DNA from: GCA-2697345 sp002697345
GTDB lineage: Bacteria > Pseudomonadota > Alphaproteobacteria > Rhodobacterales > Rhodobacteraceae
DNA: 64,000 nucleotides
Direction of reading: 5' to 3'
Assembly (NCBI GenBank): GCA_943787605.1
Contig: CALSNB010000001.1
Span: 868,001 to 932,000, forward strand
The notes beneath the pieces were generated by a model. That model saw only the letters and a program-made list of their open reading frames with translations. It was not told the origin of the DNA and searched no databases. Positions 17,731-26,254 of the stretch are shown piece after piece. Each line of letters begins with the position of its first letter. The stretch's first letter is position 1. A program made the translations under genes and the position numbers.

Positions 17731-18836
17731 GATAGTTTCTTTACTGGAAATACAAAACATCTATCTCTACGCATGGTAAGCCATAAAATAGTTCCTGGTT
17801 TTGGTAAAAAAACTGCTGGGACGCTCGCTTTTAAAATTGAATTATCAGAATTCATTTTAAACTCTATTAAACTCTCTCGACCTACAAAACGTGAGGACTC
17901 CACAACCGCTTTGGACGGAACTCCCTCTTCCTTAGTTGGATTCGGTCCTCTCCCATTGCGATCAAAGTCTATCCGTAAATGTTGAGGGCGAATGACTATA
18001 TCTACTTGCGTACCATCCAACAGGCCGGGTGTAAGAAATCGTCCAAAAGGTGTATCTGTCAAAGATCCTTTTGAGTATCCCTTTATTACATTGATTTCTG
18101 AAAAAAAAGCTGCAGAAGCTATATCAACTGGAGAATTATAAATATTGTAAGGACTTCCTTTTTGAACTATTTTTCCTTTTCTCATTAAAGCTATTTCATC
18201 AGCCATACACATAGCTTCATACGGATCGTGAGTTACCAAGAGAACTGCCGTGCCCTCTTCTTTAAGTACAGATAGAGTTTCGTCTCTAATGCCATCTCTT
18301 AACCTGTCATCTAATCCCGAAAAAGGCTCATCCATAAGCATTATTTTTGGTTTGGGTGCCAAGGCTCGGATAAGTGCGACACGCTGCTGTTCCCCTCCTG
18401 ATAATTGATGAGGGTATTTCAAGGCAAAATTCTGCAACCCAACGCGTTCAAGAAGTTCATTTGTACGCCTATCTTTATTCTTACATTTACTTTCAAGCCC
18501 GAAAGACACGTTCTCGAAAACATTTAGATGGGGAAAGAGAGCAAAATCTTGAAAGATTAAACCAATTGACCTGCTCTCTGGAGGATCATTAAATTGATCA
18601 TTTGCGACGGTACGCCCATCTATAGTAACCACGCCGCCATCAGTATCTTCAACACCAGCTATCATCCTTAAAGTCGTAGATTTACCACAGCCGGAGGGAC
18701 CCAATAAACAAGTTACCTGACCAGGCGCTATACTGAACGATATATCATCAACAACCTTTACCTTAGCAAATGACTTCGAAAGTCGACTTATTTCTAAACG
18801 TGGAATCAAACTTTTATTTCTCTTTTTTTTAATCAA
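17727..18836 (-). CDS. ABC transporter ATPase, FbpC/PotA/CysA type (orphan)
   Basis: 369-aa importer-type ATPase: Walker A GPSGCGKS (46-53), signature LSGGEQQR (145-152), Walker B KIMLMDE (164-170), then a C-terminal TOBE-like regulatory domain (about 250-369). The ASFFSEINVIKG-like boundary and the order of segments resemble FbpC-type ferric iron ATPases, with spermidine/putrescine or sulfate types as alternatives. No permease or binding-protein gene is adjacent: tpiA is on one side and a broken dehydrogenase on the other. It must work with components encoded elsewhere, or is a leftover. Substrate unknown. Confidence 0.8.
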   Translation of the reverse strand: MIKKKRNKSLIPRLEISRLSKSFAKVKVVDDISFSIAPGQVTCLLGPSGCGKSTTLRMIAGVEDTDGGVVTIDGRTVANDQFNDPPESRSIGLIFQDFALFPHLNVFENVSFGLESKCKNKDRRTNELLERVGLQNFALKYPHQLSGGEQQRVALIRALAPKPKIMLMDEPFSGLDDRLRDGIRDETLSVLKEEGTAVLLVTHDPYEAMCMADEIALMRKGKIVQKGSPYNIYNSPVDIASAAFFSEINVIKGYSKGSLTDTPFGRFLTPGLLDGTQVDIVIRPQHLRIDFDRNGRGPNPTKEEGVPSKAVVESSRFVGRESLIEFKMNSDNSILKASVPAVFLPKPGTILWLTMRRDRCFVFPVKKLS

Positions 18837-18942
18837 AACAATCTAGAAAGTATTAAAAATTAGCATTCTTGTCAGCTATGTAGCAACTCTAAGCCTTAAA
18901 TCAAGACTGATTAAATTACTAATAATATAAATTCATTACTTG

Positions 18943-19721
18943 TTATAAGGTGACATTTACGGCACCACCGTCCACTAATATATTCTGTCCAATTATAAAT
19001 CCCGCATGTTTAGAGCATAAGAAAGCGCAAACCTCACCAAACTCTGTATGAGTCCCCAATCGCTTAGCTGGAATACTAGCCTCCAGCTCTTTCCTTAGAT
19101 CTTCAACACTTACTCCTTGCTTTTGTGACGAACTCTTAAGCAGGTTTTTAATACGATCAGTTGCATGACTGCCTGGCAAGAGGTTATTTATAGTCACTCC
19201 AGAATATGCTACTTGACGAGAGGTTCCAGCAACATAACCAGTAAGGCCCGCTCTAGCAGAATTAGATAACCCAAGAGTAGAAATTGGGGCTTTTACCGAT
19301 TGACTAGTTATGTTGACAACACGCCCCCAACCCCGCTCCATCATGCCTGGCAAATAATGTTTCATTAAGGAAATTGGCGTTAACATATTTGCCTCTAAGG
19401 CTAAAACAAAGTCTTCTTTATTCCAATCTTCCCATGTTCCGGGGGTGGTCCACCAGCATTTGTTACTAGTATATCTATATTTTTTATTTGATTTAAAATT
19501 ATTGAACGCTCGTTATCAGAAGTAATATCAGCCACTACTGTTTCCACTTCAACACCATACGTGTCAATAATTCTATTAGCTGAATACATTAAATCCAGTT
19601 CTGATCTAGCATTCATTATAAGGTTAACTCCTGCACTTGCTAAGGCTTCGGCACACCCTAGTCCCAAACCCTTACTTGAAGCACACACTAAAGCTCGTTT
19701 TCCAGAAATTCCTAAATCCAT
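18943..19721 (-). pseudogene. short-chain dehydrogenase/reductase, split by a frameshift
   Basis: Two frames together make one SDR of about 259 aa. The first (19401-19721) holds the nucleotide-binding SSKGLGLG and NAGGPPP; the second (18943-19386) holds the C-terminal half, ending GQNILVDGGAVNV. The break lies in a C run (G run on the plus strand at 19441-19445): one extra C restores GGPPPGTWEDWNKEDFVLAL and leads straight into the second frame without a stop. The usual YxxxK is replaced by SNSARAG, as in an atypical SDR subfamily. This may be a sequencing error, a real null allele or slippage. Listed as a pseudogene on the sequence as given. Confidence 0.8.
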
Positions 19722-19893
19722 TTATTCTACCTCAAATTAATTTTTCTAATTAGCTTTAAAAACTTACAACTTGAATCTTAAGTAATCCAAAATATTATTT
19801 AATATATCTTACAATGTGGTTATTATTTCGGAAACAAAAAGGAATGTATAGGATAGATTGCGCTAATGTAAGTTCGTCTTTATATGAGTGGTT

Positions 19894-21501
19894 ATGTCCG
19901 AAAAAATTTCAAAAAATTCAATGTCTCATAACGAGATAAATCGCAGGAGAACTTTTGCAATAATAAGTCACCCTGACGCAGGAAAAACAACTTTAACAGA
20001 AAAATTTTTACTCTATGGAGGTGCTATCCAGCTTGCAGGCCAAGTTAGAGCTAAAGGAGACTCACGGCGAACAAGATCAGATTTTATGAAAATGGAGCAA
20101 GATAGAGGAATTTCTGTTTCGGCATCTGCAATGTCATTTGACTTCCATTCTAACCGATTCAATTTAGTTGATACACCTGGGCACTCAGACTTTTCTGAAG
20201 ATACGTATAGAACATTAACAGCAGTTGATTCTGCCATAATGGTTATTGATGGAGCAAAAGGTATCGAAAGCCAAACTCGAAAACTATTTGAGGTTTGTCG
20301 ATTAAGAGATCTACCAATTGTCACTTTCTGTAATAAAATGGATCGAGAGAGTAGGGATATTTTTGAGATCATCGACGAAATTCAAGAGAACCTTGCAATT
20401 GACGTTTCTCCTGCGAGCTGGCCTATTGGCACAGGAAAGGATTTTATTGGTTGCTATGATTTGCTAAATAACACTTTAGAGTTAATGAGTCGGAAGGATA
20501 GAAACAAAGTATCACAGAGTATAAAGATCCAAGGGCTAGATGATCCAATATTAAAAAATCACATACCAAAAGATCTATATATAAAGCTCCTGGAAGACTT
20601 AGAGTTTGCGCACGAGCTACTACCTAGTTTCGATCACCATGCTTTTTTAGAAGGCACTCAGACACCTATATGGTTTGGATCTGCTATTAACTCGTTTGGT
20701 GTTCAAGAACTGATGAACGGCATTGCAAAATACGCTCCAAAACCACAAAGCCAAAAGACACTCACCCGGACGATTCAACCTGAAGATGAAAAAGTAACCG
20801 GTTTCGTTTTCAAAGTTCAAGCAAATATGGACCCAAAGCATCGTGACAGGGTAGCTTTTGTTAGAGTCTCATCAGGGCATTTTAAAAGAGGTATGAAACT
20901 CACACAGGTGCGTTCAAAAAAACCTATGACGATATCTAACCCTGTTCTATTTTTAGCAAATGATCGTGAAATAGCCGACGAAGCCTGGGCAGGTGACATA
21001 ATCGGTATTCCCAACCACGGACAACTTCGTATCGGTGATACTTTAACTGAAGGTGAAGTACTTAAAGTGACAGGAATTCCATCATTCGCCCCAGAATTAT
21101 TACAAACATGTCGAGCGGGCGATCCTCTGAAGGCTAAACACTTAGAGAAAGCGTTAACCCAATTTTCTGAAGAAGGTGCAGCCAAGGTATTTAAACCTAG
21201 CATTGGGTCTGGGTTCATAGTCGGGGTTGTCGGAGCTTTGCAGTTTGAAGTACTTGCAAGTAGAATTGAACTTGAATATGGATTACCTGTTAAATTTGAA
21301 GCCTCTCAATTTACATCAGCACGTTGGATTTCTGGTCCAAAAACTCTTGTAGAAAAATTTATTAGTAATAACCTAAGTCAAACTGGTCGTGATAATGATG
21401 GGGACTTAGTATATTTAACCAGGATTCAATGGGATATAGATCGAGTTGAAAGAGACTTCCCAGAAATAAAACTAAATAAAACGAAGGAGTTGATGATTTA
21501 G
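19894..21501 (+). CDS. prfC: peptide chain release factor 3
   Basis: 535-aa translational GTPase that removes RF1/RF2 from the ribosome after termination. G-domain motifs: FAIISHPDAGKTTLTEK (P loop), the GISVSASAM region, VDTPGHSDF, and FCNKMDR. The domain order matches RF3 rather than EF-G. Start choice is uncertain: ATG at 19894 (MSEKISKNS) is used, with an in-frame GTG two codons earlier and another ATG at 19921 (MSHNEINRRRTF); none has a strong ribosome binding site. Confidence 0.95.
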   Translation: MSEKISKNSMSHNEINRRRTFAIISHPDAGKTTLTEKFLLYGGAIQLAGQVRAKGDSRRTRSDFMKMEQDRGISVSASAMSFDFHSNRFNLVDTPGHSDFSEDTYRTLTAVDSAIMVIDGAKGIESQTRKLFEVCRLRDLPIVTFCNKMDRESRDIFEIIDEIQENLAIDVSPASWPIGTGKDFIGCYDLLNNTLELMSRKDRNKVSQSIKIQGLDDPILKNHIPKDLYIKLLEDLEFAHELLPSFDHHAFLEGTQTPIWFGSAINSFGVQELMNGIAKYAPKPQSQKTLTRTIQPEDEKVTGFVFKVQANMDPKHRDRVAFVRVSSGHFKRGMKLTQVRSKKPMTISNPVLFLANDREIADEAWAGDIIGIPNHGQLRIGDTLTEGEVLKVTGIPSFAPELLQTCRAGDPLKAKHLEKALTQFSEEGAAKVFKPSIGSGFIVGVVGALQFEVLASRIELEYGLPVKFEASQFTSARWISGPKTLVEKFISNNLSQTGRDNDGDLVYLTRIQWDIDRVERDFPEIKLNKTKELMI

Positions 21502-21578
21502 TTTATTTATTCAATAAGATTGACCAATTGCTTAAGATACAGTATCCGGTTTCCGTTAGAAGAGTTCGTCTTCGATCC

Positions 21579-21606
21579 GACGCAAGGGCGCGTTGCTTAT
21601 TGCGTC
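21579..21606 (+). promoter_or_regulatory. stem-loop in the helicase leader
   Basis: GACGCAA (21579-21585) pairs exactly with TTGCGTC (21600-21606) around a 14-nt loop. A smaller hairpin, GAAGA/TCTTC with loop GTTCG, sits just upstream (21559-21573). Both are in the 145-nt gap between prfC and the DEAD-box gene and are not followed by a T run, so they look like leader structure rather than a terminator. Confidence 0.5.
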
Positions 21607-21613
21607 TCAAATA

Positions 21614-21641
21614 CCTGCGATAATAAATCGCTAATCTCAGG
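21614..21641 (+). promoter_or_regulatory. RBS-overlapping hairpin before the DEAD-box helicase
   Basis: GCGAT (21617-21621) pairs with ATCGC (21627-21631). In addition CCTG (21614-21617) is complementary to CAGG (21638-21641), which is part of the CAGGA ribosome binding site 5 nt before the ATG. Pairing could hide the ribosome binding site; the two pairings share G21617 and so may alternate. Folding is inferred by eye only. Confidence 0.45.
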
Positions 21642-21646
21642 ACTAT

Positions 21647-23017
21647 ATGAAAAAATTTTCAGAGCTAAAACTCCACCCAAAAGTACTAAAAGCTGTCGAA
21701 GAGGCTGGTTATACAACTCCAACCCCAATACAAATGGGAGCTATACCACCGGCCTGTGAAGGCAGAGATATACTTGGCATTGCTCAGACCGGTACAGGCA
21801 AGACAGCAAGTTTTACTTTACCAATGATTACTTTGTTAAATCGGGGTAGAGCTAGAGCGAGAATGCCTCGCTCTCTTGTATTGGCACCAACGCGAGAACT
21901 AGCAGCCCAAGTAGCCGAAAACTTTGATACCTATTCTAAATATACTAAACTAACTAAGGCTTTATTAATCGGTGGGGTTTCATTTAAGGAGCAAGATCAG
22001 CTAATTGATAGGGGTGTTGACGTATTAATTGCAACGCCAGGTCGACTGTTAGATCATTTTGAAAGAGGGAAACTGTTATTAACCGGCGTTCAAATAATGG
22101 TAGTTGATGAAGCTGATAGGATGTTAGACATGGGTTTTATACCAGATATAGAACGCATTTTTAAGCTTACACCATTTACTCGACAGACTCTGTTTTTTTC
22201 AGCAACCATGGCCCCTGAGATTGAGCGTATAACTAACACATTTTTATCTAACCCAGCTCGTATCGAAGTTGCACGACAAGCAACCGCGTCAGAAACTATT
22301 ATTCAACAGCTTTTTAGGATAGCTACTGTAGGGAAAGATCAACAAATAAAGGCAAAACGAAATTTACTTAGGACGCTTATTGATCAAGAAGGATCAAGTC
22401 TTACAAATGCGTTAATTTTTTGTAACCGCAAGGTGGATGTCGATATAGTCGCAAAGTCTCTAAAAAAGCATGGCTACATAGCAGAAGCTATTCATGGAGA
22501 CTTAGAGCAGTCACATAGAACAAAAACACTCGATGGCTTTCGTGAAGGCCATATCAGGCTTTTGGTGGCTTCTGACGTAGCAGCACGAGGCCTGGATATA
22601 TCTAGTGTTTCTCATGTATTTAATTTTGATGTACCAATAAATGCTGAGGATTATATTCACCGTATAGGTAGAACAGGAAGAGCTGGAAGGTCAGGAAAGG
22701 CAATAACTATAAGCACGTCGAAGGATGAAAAATTTATAGATGCTATTAATTCACTGATCGGAATTAATATTCCCCTACAAACAGTGGTTAATAATAAATC
22801 AGAAAAGATTAACACACCTAAAGAGCCAAAAGTAAAAAAAGCTGAAGCAAAAGTTATTCCAAAAGAAAATGTTAAAAAACGCACTAATTTAGAATCCAGT
22901 CATCCCTCGATTAAACCTTTAAAAACTGGACCTATTATTAAAAAAGAAGAAGTTTTAACAGATCCTTCTGGAATGCCAAACTTTATAACTCAAAGCTTTG
23001 AAGAGCGTCAAAAATAG
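21647..23017 (+). CDS. DEAD-box RNA helicase (RhlE-like)
   Basis: 456-aa ATP-dependent RNA helicase. Motifs: AQTGTGKT (46-53), PTRELA (81-86), TPGR (130-133), DEAD (154-157), SAT (185-187), ARGLD and HRIGRTGRAGRSG near 340. After the two RecA domains (to about 375) there is an 80-residue Lys-rich basic tail, typical of RhlE-type enzymes involved in ribosome assembly and RNA decay. The leader carries several hairpins, including one over the ribosome binding site, suggesting post-transcriptional or cold control. RhlE versus another DEAD subgroup is not certain. Confidence 0.92.
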   Translation: MKKFSELKLHPKVLKAVEEAGYTTPTPIQMGAIPPACEGRDILGIAQTGTGKTASFTLPMITLLNRGRARARMPRSLVLAPTRELAAQVAENFDTYSKYTKLTKALLIGGVSFKEQDQLIDRGVDVLIATPGRLLDHFERGKLLLTGVQIMVVDEADRMLDMGFIPDIERIFKLTPFTRQTLFFSATMAPEIERITNTFLSNPARIEVARQATASETIIQQLFRIATVGKDQQIKAKRNLLRTLIDQEGSSLTNALIFCNRKVDVDIVAKSLKKHGYIAEAIHGDLEQSHRTKTLDGFREGHIRLLVASDVAARGLDISSVSHVFNFDVPINAEDYIHRIGRTGRAGRSGKAITISTSKDEKFIDAINSLIGINIPLQTVVNNKSEKINTPKEPKVKKAEAKVIPKENVKKRTNLESSHPSIKPLKTGPIIKKEEVLTDPSGMPNFITQSFEERQK

Positions 23018-23036
23018 TAGATGTTCAATAAACGGA

Positions 23037-24698
23037 CTAAGCTAGTCTTGAAATAAGAATAGTAACCTCAGGCTTTTTTCCGATCTCATTAGAACAAACC
23101 CTTTTTACCAACCGTGTCAGTTGTTCTTCAAGTTTCTTGTCTTCAGTAATTAGCTTCTGATCCAAAAAGGGTAGTGTTTTCTCAATATCCTCTTCGATTA
23201 CATTACTTAAATCATTCAAAGAAATACCTCTTTCAGGAAGACCTCTTAGCTCACACCAAACATCCTCCATGGGTTCATCATTTTCATCAATTAGAACACC
23301 TACTGTTACGTGACCATTTAACGCCATTTTTATTCTATTTCTAACAACACCATCATGAGCCCCAACTTGTATAATACCATCTTGATAAACCCTTCCTGTT
23401 TCTACATGATCAACAACTTGTAATCCATTGTTTGATATAGAAATGACCATACCATTTGTGGCAAGAATACTATCAATGTTATTTTCTGTTGCCAACTTAC
23501 AGTGCTCTCTTAACATTCTATGTTCTCCATGCATGGGGATAATAAAGTCTGGCTTTACAATTTTATGCATTTCCTCCAGATCTGGTCTATTAGCATGGCC
23601 TGAAACATGGTAATCGCCCATACTATCATCTACAACATCCACACCAATCTCACTTAAATTATTAATAATTCTGATAACAGAGACCTCGTTACCCGGTATA
23701 GTTTTTGACGAGAAGAGAAAAACGTCTCCCTCTTTTAACGAAAAACCTTTAAACTTCCCATTACTTAACTGAGCAGACGCCGCCCGTCTTTCTCCTTGAG
23801 AACCAGTTACTATTAAAAGTAAATTTTGTCTGGGAACATCTAAAGCTTCCTCAGCACTAATGGTGCTTGGAAAGTCTTTGAGAACTCCAGTTTCCTGTCC
23901 AGCAGAAATCATTTTATGCATGGCTCTACCTAATACTACCACAGACCTTCCTTCTGAGATTCCTGCTTCCGCTAATGTTCTTACTCTTGCTATATTTGAC
24001 GCAAAAGTAGTAGCTACAACTAAACCCTGCGAATTTCTAATTAGTTTTTTAATAGGAGATTTTACGGTTTCTTCAGACCGACCTGAAAGACGATTAAACA
24101 CATTTGTCGAGTCACATATTAATGCTTTTACCGGCCCTAACGACGACCAGTCCTTTCTATTAAACGGATCGCCAACACCTGGTGTTTCGTCTAATTTAAA
24201 GTCACCAGAATGAATAATCCTTCCGCATGGCGTATCAATTACTAATGCGGAAGACTCTGGAATAGAATGGCTAATAGGTAAAAATCCAACTTTAAAAGCG
24301 CCAACGGCTATCTGTTCAGGCATTGAGGTTACTACAGTTATTTTGTCAACATCTTGCCCATGCTCTTCCATTTTCATACGTGCAATATGTGCAGTAAATT
24401 TTCGGGCAAAAATCGGAGCTCCTAATTGTTCATAGAGATGCCCCAAGCCACCAATATGATCTTCATGCGCGTGTGTTATAAAAATTCCATCAATTCTATC
24501 TTTCCTTTCCGCAAGCCAGGTTACATCAGGAAAAATTAAATTGACCCCAGGTGATGTTTCCATATCCGGGAAAGCTATGCCAACATCTACTAGAATATAT
24601 CGTTCAGAACCCTTAGCTCCATATCCGTAGAGATACATATTCATTCCAACCTCCCCCGCTCCACCGAGAGGTAGGTAAATTAAGTTTTCATCTGACAT
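23037..24698 (-). CDS. rnj: ribonuclease J
   Basis: 553-aa metallo-beta-lactamase/beta-CASP ribonuclease with 5' exonuclease and endonuclease activity in RNA maturation and decay. The zinc motif HAHEDH is at 76-81, with HSGDFKLD, the ISHSIPESS segment and MHGEHRML as later metal and beta-CASP motifs. Alphaproteobacteria often carry RNase J. Its start overlaps the coaX stop by 1 nt, and birA-coaX-rnj follows nuoN in the standard alphaproteobacterial order. Confidence 0.94.
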   Translation of the reverse strand: MSDENLIYLPLGGAGEVGMNMYLYGYGAKGSERYILVDVGIAFPDMETSPGVNLIFPDVTWLAERKDRIDGIFITHAHEDHIGGLGHLYEQLGAPIFARKFTAHIARMKMEEHGQDVDKITVVTSMPEQIAVGAFKVGFLPISHSIPESSALVIDTPCGRIIHSGDFKLDETPGVGDPFNRKDWSSLGPVKALICDSTNVFNRLSGRSEETVKSPIKKLIRNSQGLVVATTFASNIARVRTLAEAGISEGRSVVVLGRAMHKMISAGQETGVLKDFPSTISAEEALDVPRQNLLLIVTGSQGERRAASAQLSNGKFKGFSLKEGDVFLFSSKTIPGNEVSVIRIINNLSEIGVDVVDDSMGDYHVSGHANRPDLEEMHKIVKPDFIIPMHGEHRMLREHCKLATENNIDSILATNGMVISISNNGLQVVDHVETGRVYQDGIIQVGAHDGVVRNRIKMALNGHVTVGVLIDENDEPMEDVWCELRGLPERGISLNDLSNVIEEDIEKTLPFLDQKLITEDKKLEEQLTRLVKRVCSNEIGKKPEVTILISRLA

Positions 24699-25471
24699 TA
24701 TTTGATCTTTCTATTGAATTCGTTTATTTCCACTAATCCACGCATTGTAAGGTCATCATCGAATATATCAAAAATATCATCACCCTGCTGAAATAAAGGG
24801 ACTAAGCCGCCTGTACCCACTACCTTCATTTCTTTCCCATACTCTTCTTTTATCTTTGCTGTTGTTTCTTTAACTAAACCAATATAGCCCCAAAAAATTC
24901 CTGACTGCATGCATGCCTCCGTATTCGTTCCAATAACACGGTCAGGTTTGGTTACATCAACATGTGGCAGAGCAGCAGCCGCTTGGTGAAATGCCTCCAA
25001 ACTTACATTAACGCCAGGGGCTATCACTCCACCAATATAGGCACCATCAGAAGCTACTACATCAAAAGTTGTTGCCGTACCAAAATCAACTATAATTAAA
25101 TTTCCACCATATCGACTAAAACCTGCGACAGTATTAACCAACCTATCGGGTCCAACGTTCGTACCCATATCGACTCGTACATCAACTGGAAGCCTGCAAT
25201 CTCCCTTCCCTACAACAATAGGTCTACTATCAAAATATCTATCTGCCAGCACTCTTAAATTAAATACAACTCGTGGCACTGTGGATGAAATAATTACCTC
25301 ATTTATTTCAACTTCTAGTTTATTTAACTTCATCAATGATGACAACCACACAAAATATTGATCCGCAGTTCGTTGCCAATGAGTTGAGATACGCCAAGTC
25401 GCAATAAAATTAGATCCATCCCATACCGAAAAAACAGTATTAGAGTTACCACAATCTACCGCTAAAAGCAT
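24698..25471 (-). CDS. coaX: type III pantothenate kinase
   Basis: 257-aa ASKHA-fold kinase for the first step of coenzyme A synthesis. The phosphate motif DCGNSNTVFSVWDG begins at Asp6, followed by NVGPDRLVNTVAGFSRYGG (about 105-123) and IVDFGTATTFDVV with the catalytic Asp. The last part, GTGGLVPLF, is also typical. It lies between birA (9-nt gap) and rnj (1-nt overlap). Confidence 0.95.
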   Translation of the reverse strand: MLLAVDCGNSNTVFSVWDGSNFIATWRISTHWQRTADQYFVWLSSLMKLNKLEVEINEVIISSTVPRVVFNLRVLADRYFDSRPIVVGKGDCRLPVDVRVDMGTNVGPDRLVNTVAGFSRYGGNLIIVDFGTATTFDVVASDGAYIGGVIAPGVNVSLEAFHQAAAALPHVDVTKPDRVIGTNTEACMQSGIFWGYIGLVKETTAKIKEEYGKEMKVVGTGGLVPLFQQGDDIFDIFDDDLTMRGLVEINEFNRKIK

Positions 25472-25480
25472 ATTAACTCC

Positions 25481-26254
25481 CTAAAAATAAACATCCCCGG
25501 CAGGGATTACCTTGATGCCACAGTCCATTTTCAAAACTAGATTACCACTATCGTCAATTGTATCAAAAATTCCTTCATATAAATCTAACCCTGTTCTTAC
25601 AGTTATCATTTCTCCAATTTTAATAGCTCTGCTAAGCCACACTTTACGTAATTCACTGAAACCAGAACTTCTTAACTGTTTTTCCCAATAATCGAAATTA
25701 GCTGCTAAATAAACAAGAAAATCTTCAGGATTTATCTTAAAACCAAAATCACTTAAACTAGTCGGTCGAACCATACCTCCAAAAGATGGCTCTATTCCTT
25801 CAGGTAAGGGAACCAAGTTTGCACCAACGCCTATGAGCAAAAAATCAGTTATCTTACCTGAACCAAAACTCTCTAAAAGAATTCCTGCCACTTTCTTGTC
25901 TTCCATTAACACGTCATTAGGCCATTTTAATGATAATAATTTTGATGCTTTTGTTATATAAGCTAAAGTATCAAATAAAGCCAAAGCTGTTACAAACGAT
26001 CTCAACGCTAAGTTAGCCGGGTCTTCACTTAGTTTAAGTGCTAATGTTGCAGAAAAATTACCATTTGGATTACTCCAAACTCGACCTCTTCTACCTTGGG
26101 CCTTAGTTTGATTTTTTGCTAAAATCCAAGTTGGTTGAGTTATATACTGCTGTCTCCGACGAGCTTCCTTCATAGTGCTATCTACTTCGTCAATAATTAC
26201 CTTTTGATACCCCGTCGGCCAATCAATTAACAAGAGCGTTTGCCGCAATCTCAC
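25481..26254 (-). CDS. birA: biotin-[acetyl-CoA-carboxylase] ligase
   Basis: 257-aa biotin protein ligase. It has DEVDSTMKEARR near residue 23, the biotinyl-AMP loop GRRGRVWSNPNGNF (about 54-67) and LKWPNDVLMEDKKVAGIL. It has no N-terminal DNA-binding domain, so it is a ligase only, not a BirA-type repressor. One expected target is the methylcrotonyl-CoA carboxylase subunit in this window. The start is a GTG at 26254, inside nuoN by 32 nt, or a nearby TTG; the true start is uncertain. Confidence 0.92.
   Translation of the reverse strand: MRLRQTLLLIDWPTGYQKVIIDEVDSTMKEARRRQQYITQPTWILAKNQTKAQGRRGRVWSNPNGNFSATLALKLSEDPANLALRSFVTALALFDTLAYITKASKLLSLKWPNDVLMEDKKVAGILLESFGSGKITDFLLIGVGANLVPLPEGIEPSFGGMVRPTSLSDFGFKINPEDFLVYLAANFDYWEKQLRSSGFSELRKVWLSRAIKIGEMITVRTGLDLYEGIFDTIDDSGNLVLKMDCGIKVIPAGDVYF

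Noticed and set aside
21520..21759. 79-codon plus-strand frame through the helicase leader
   Set aside because: Overlaps the start of the helicase in another frame; the region folds as leader hairpins instead.
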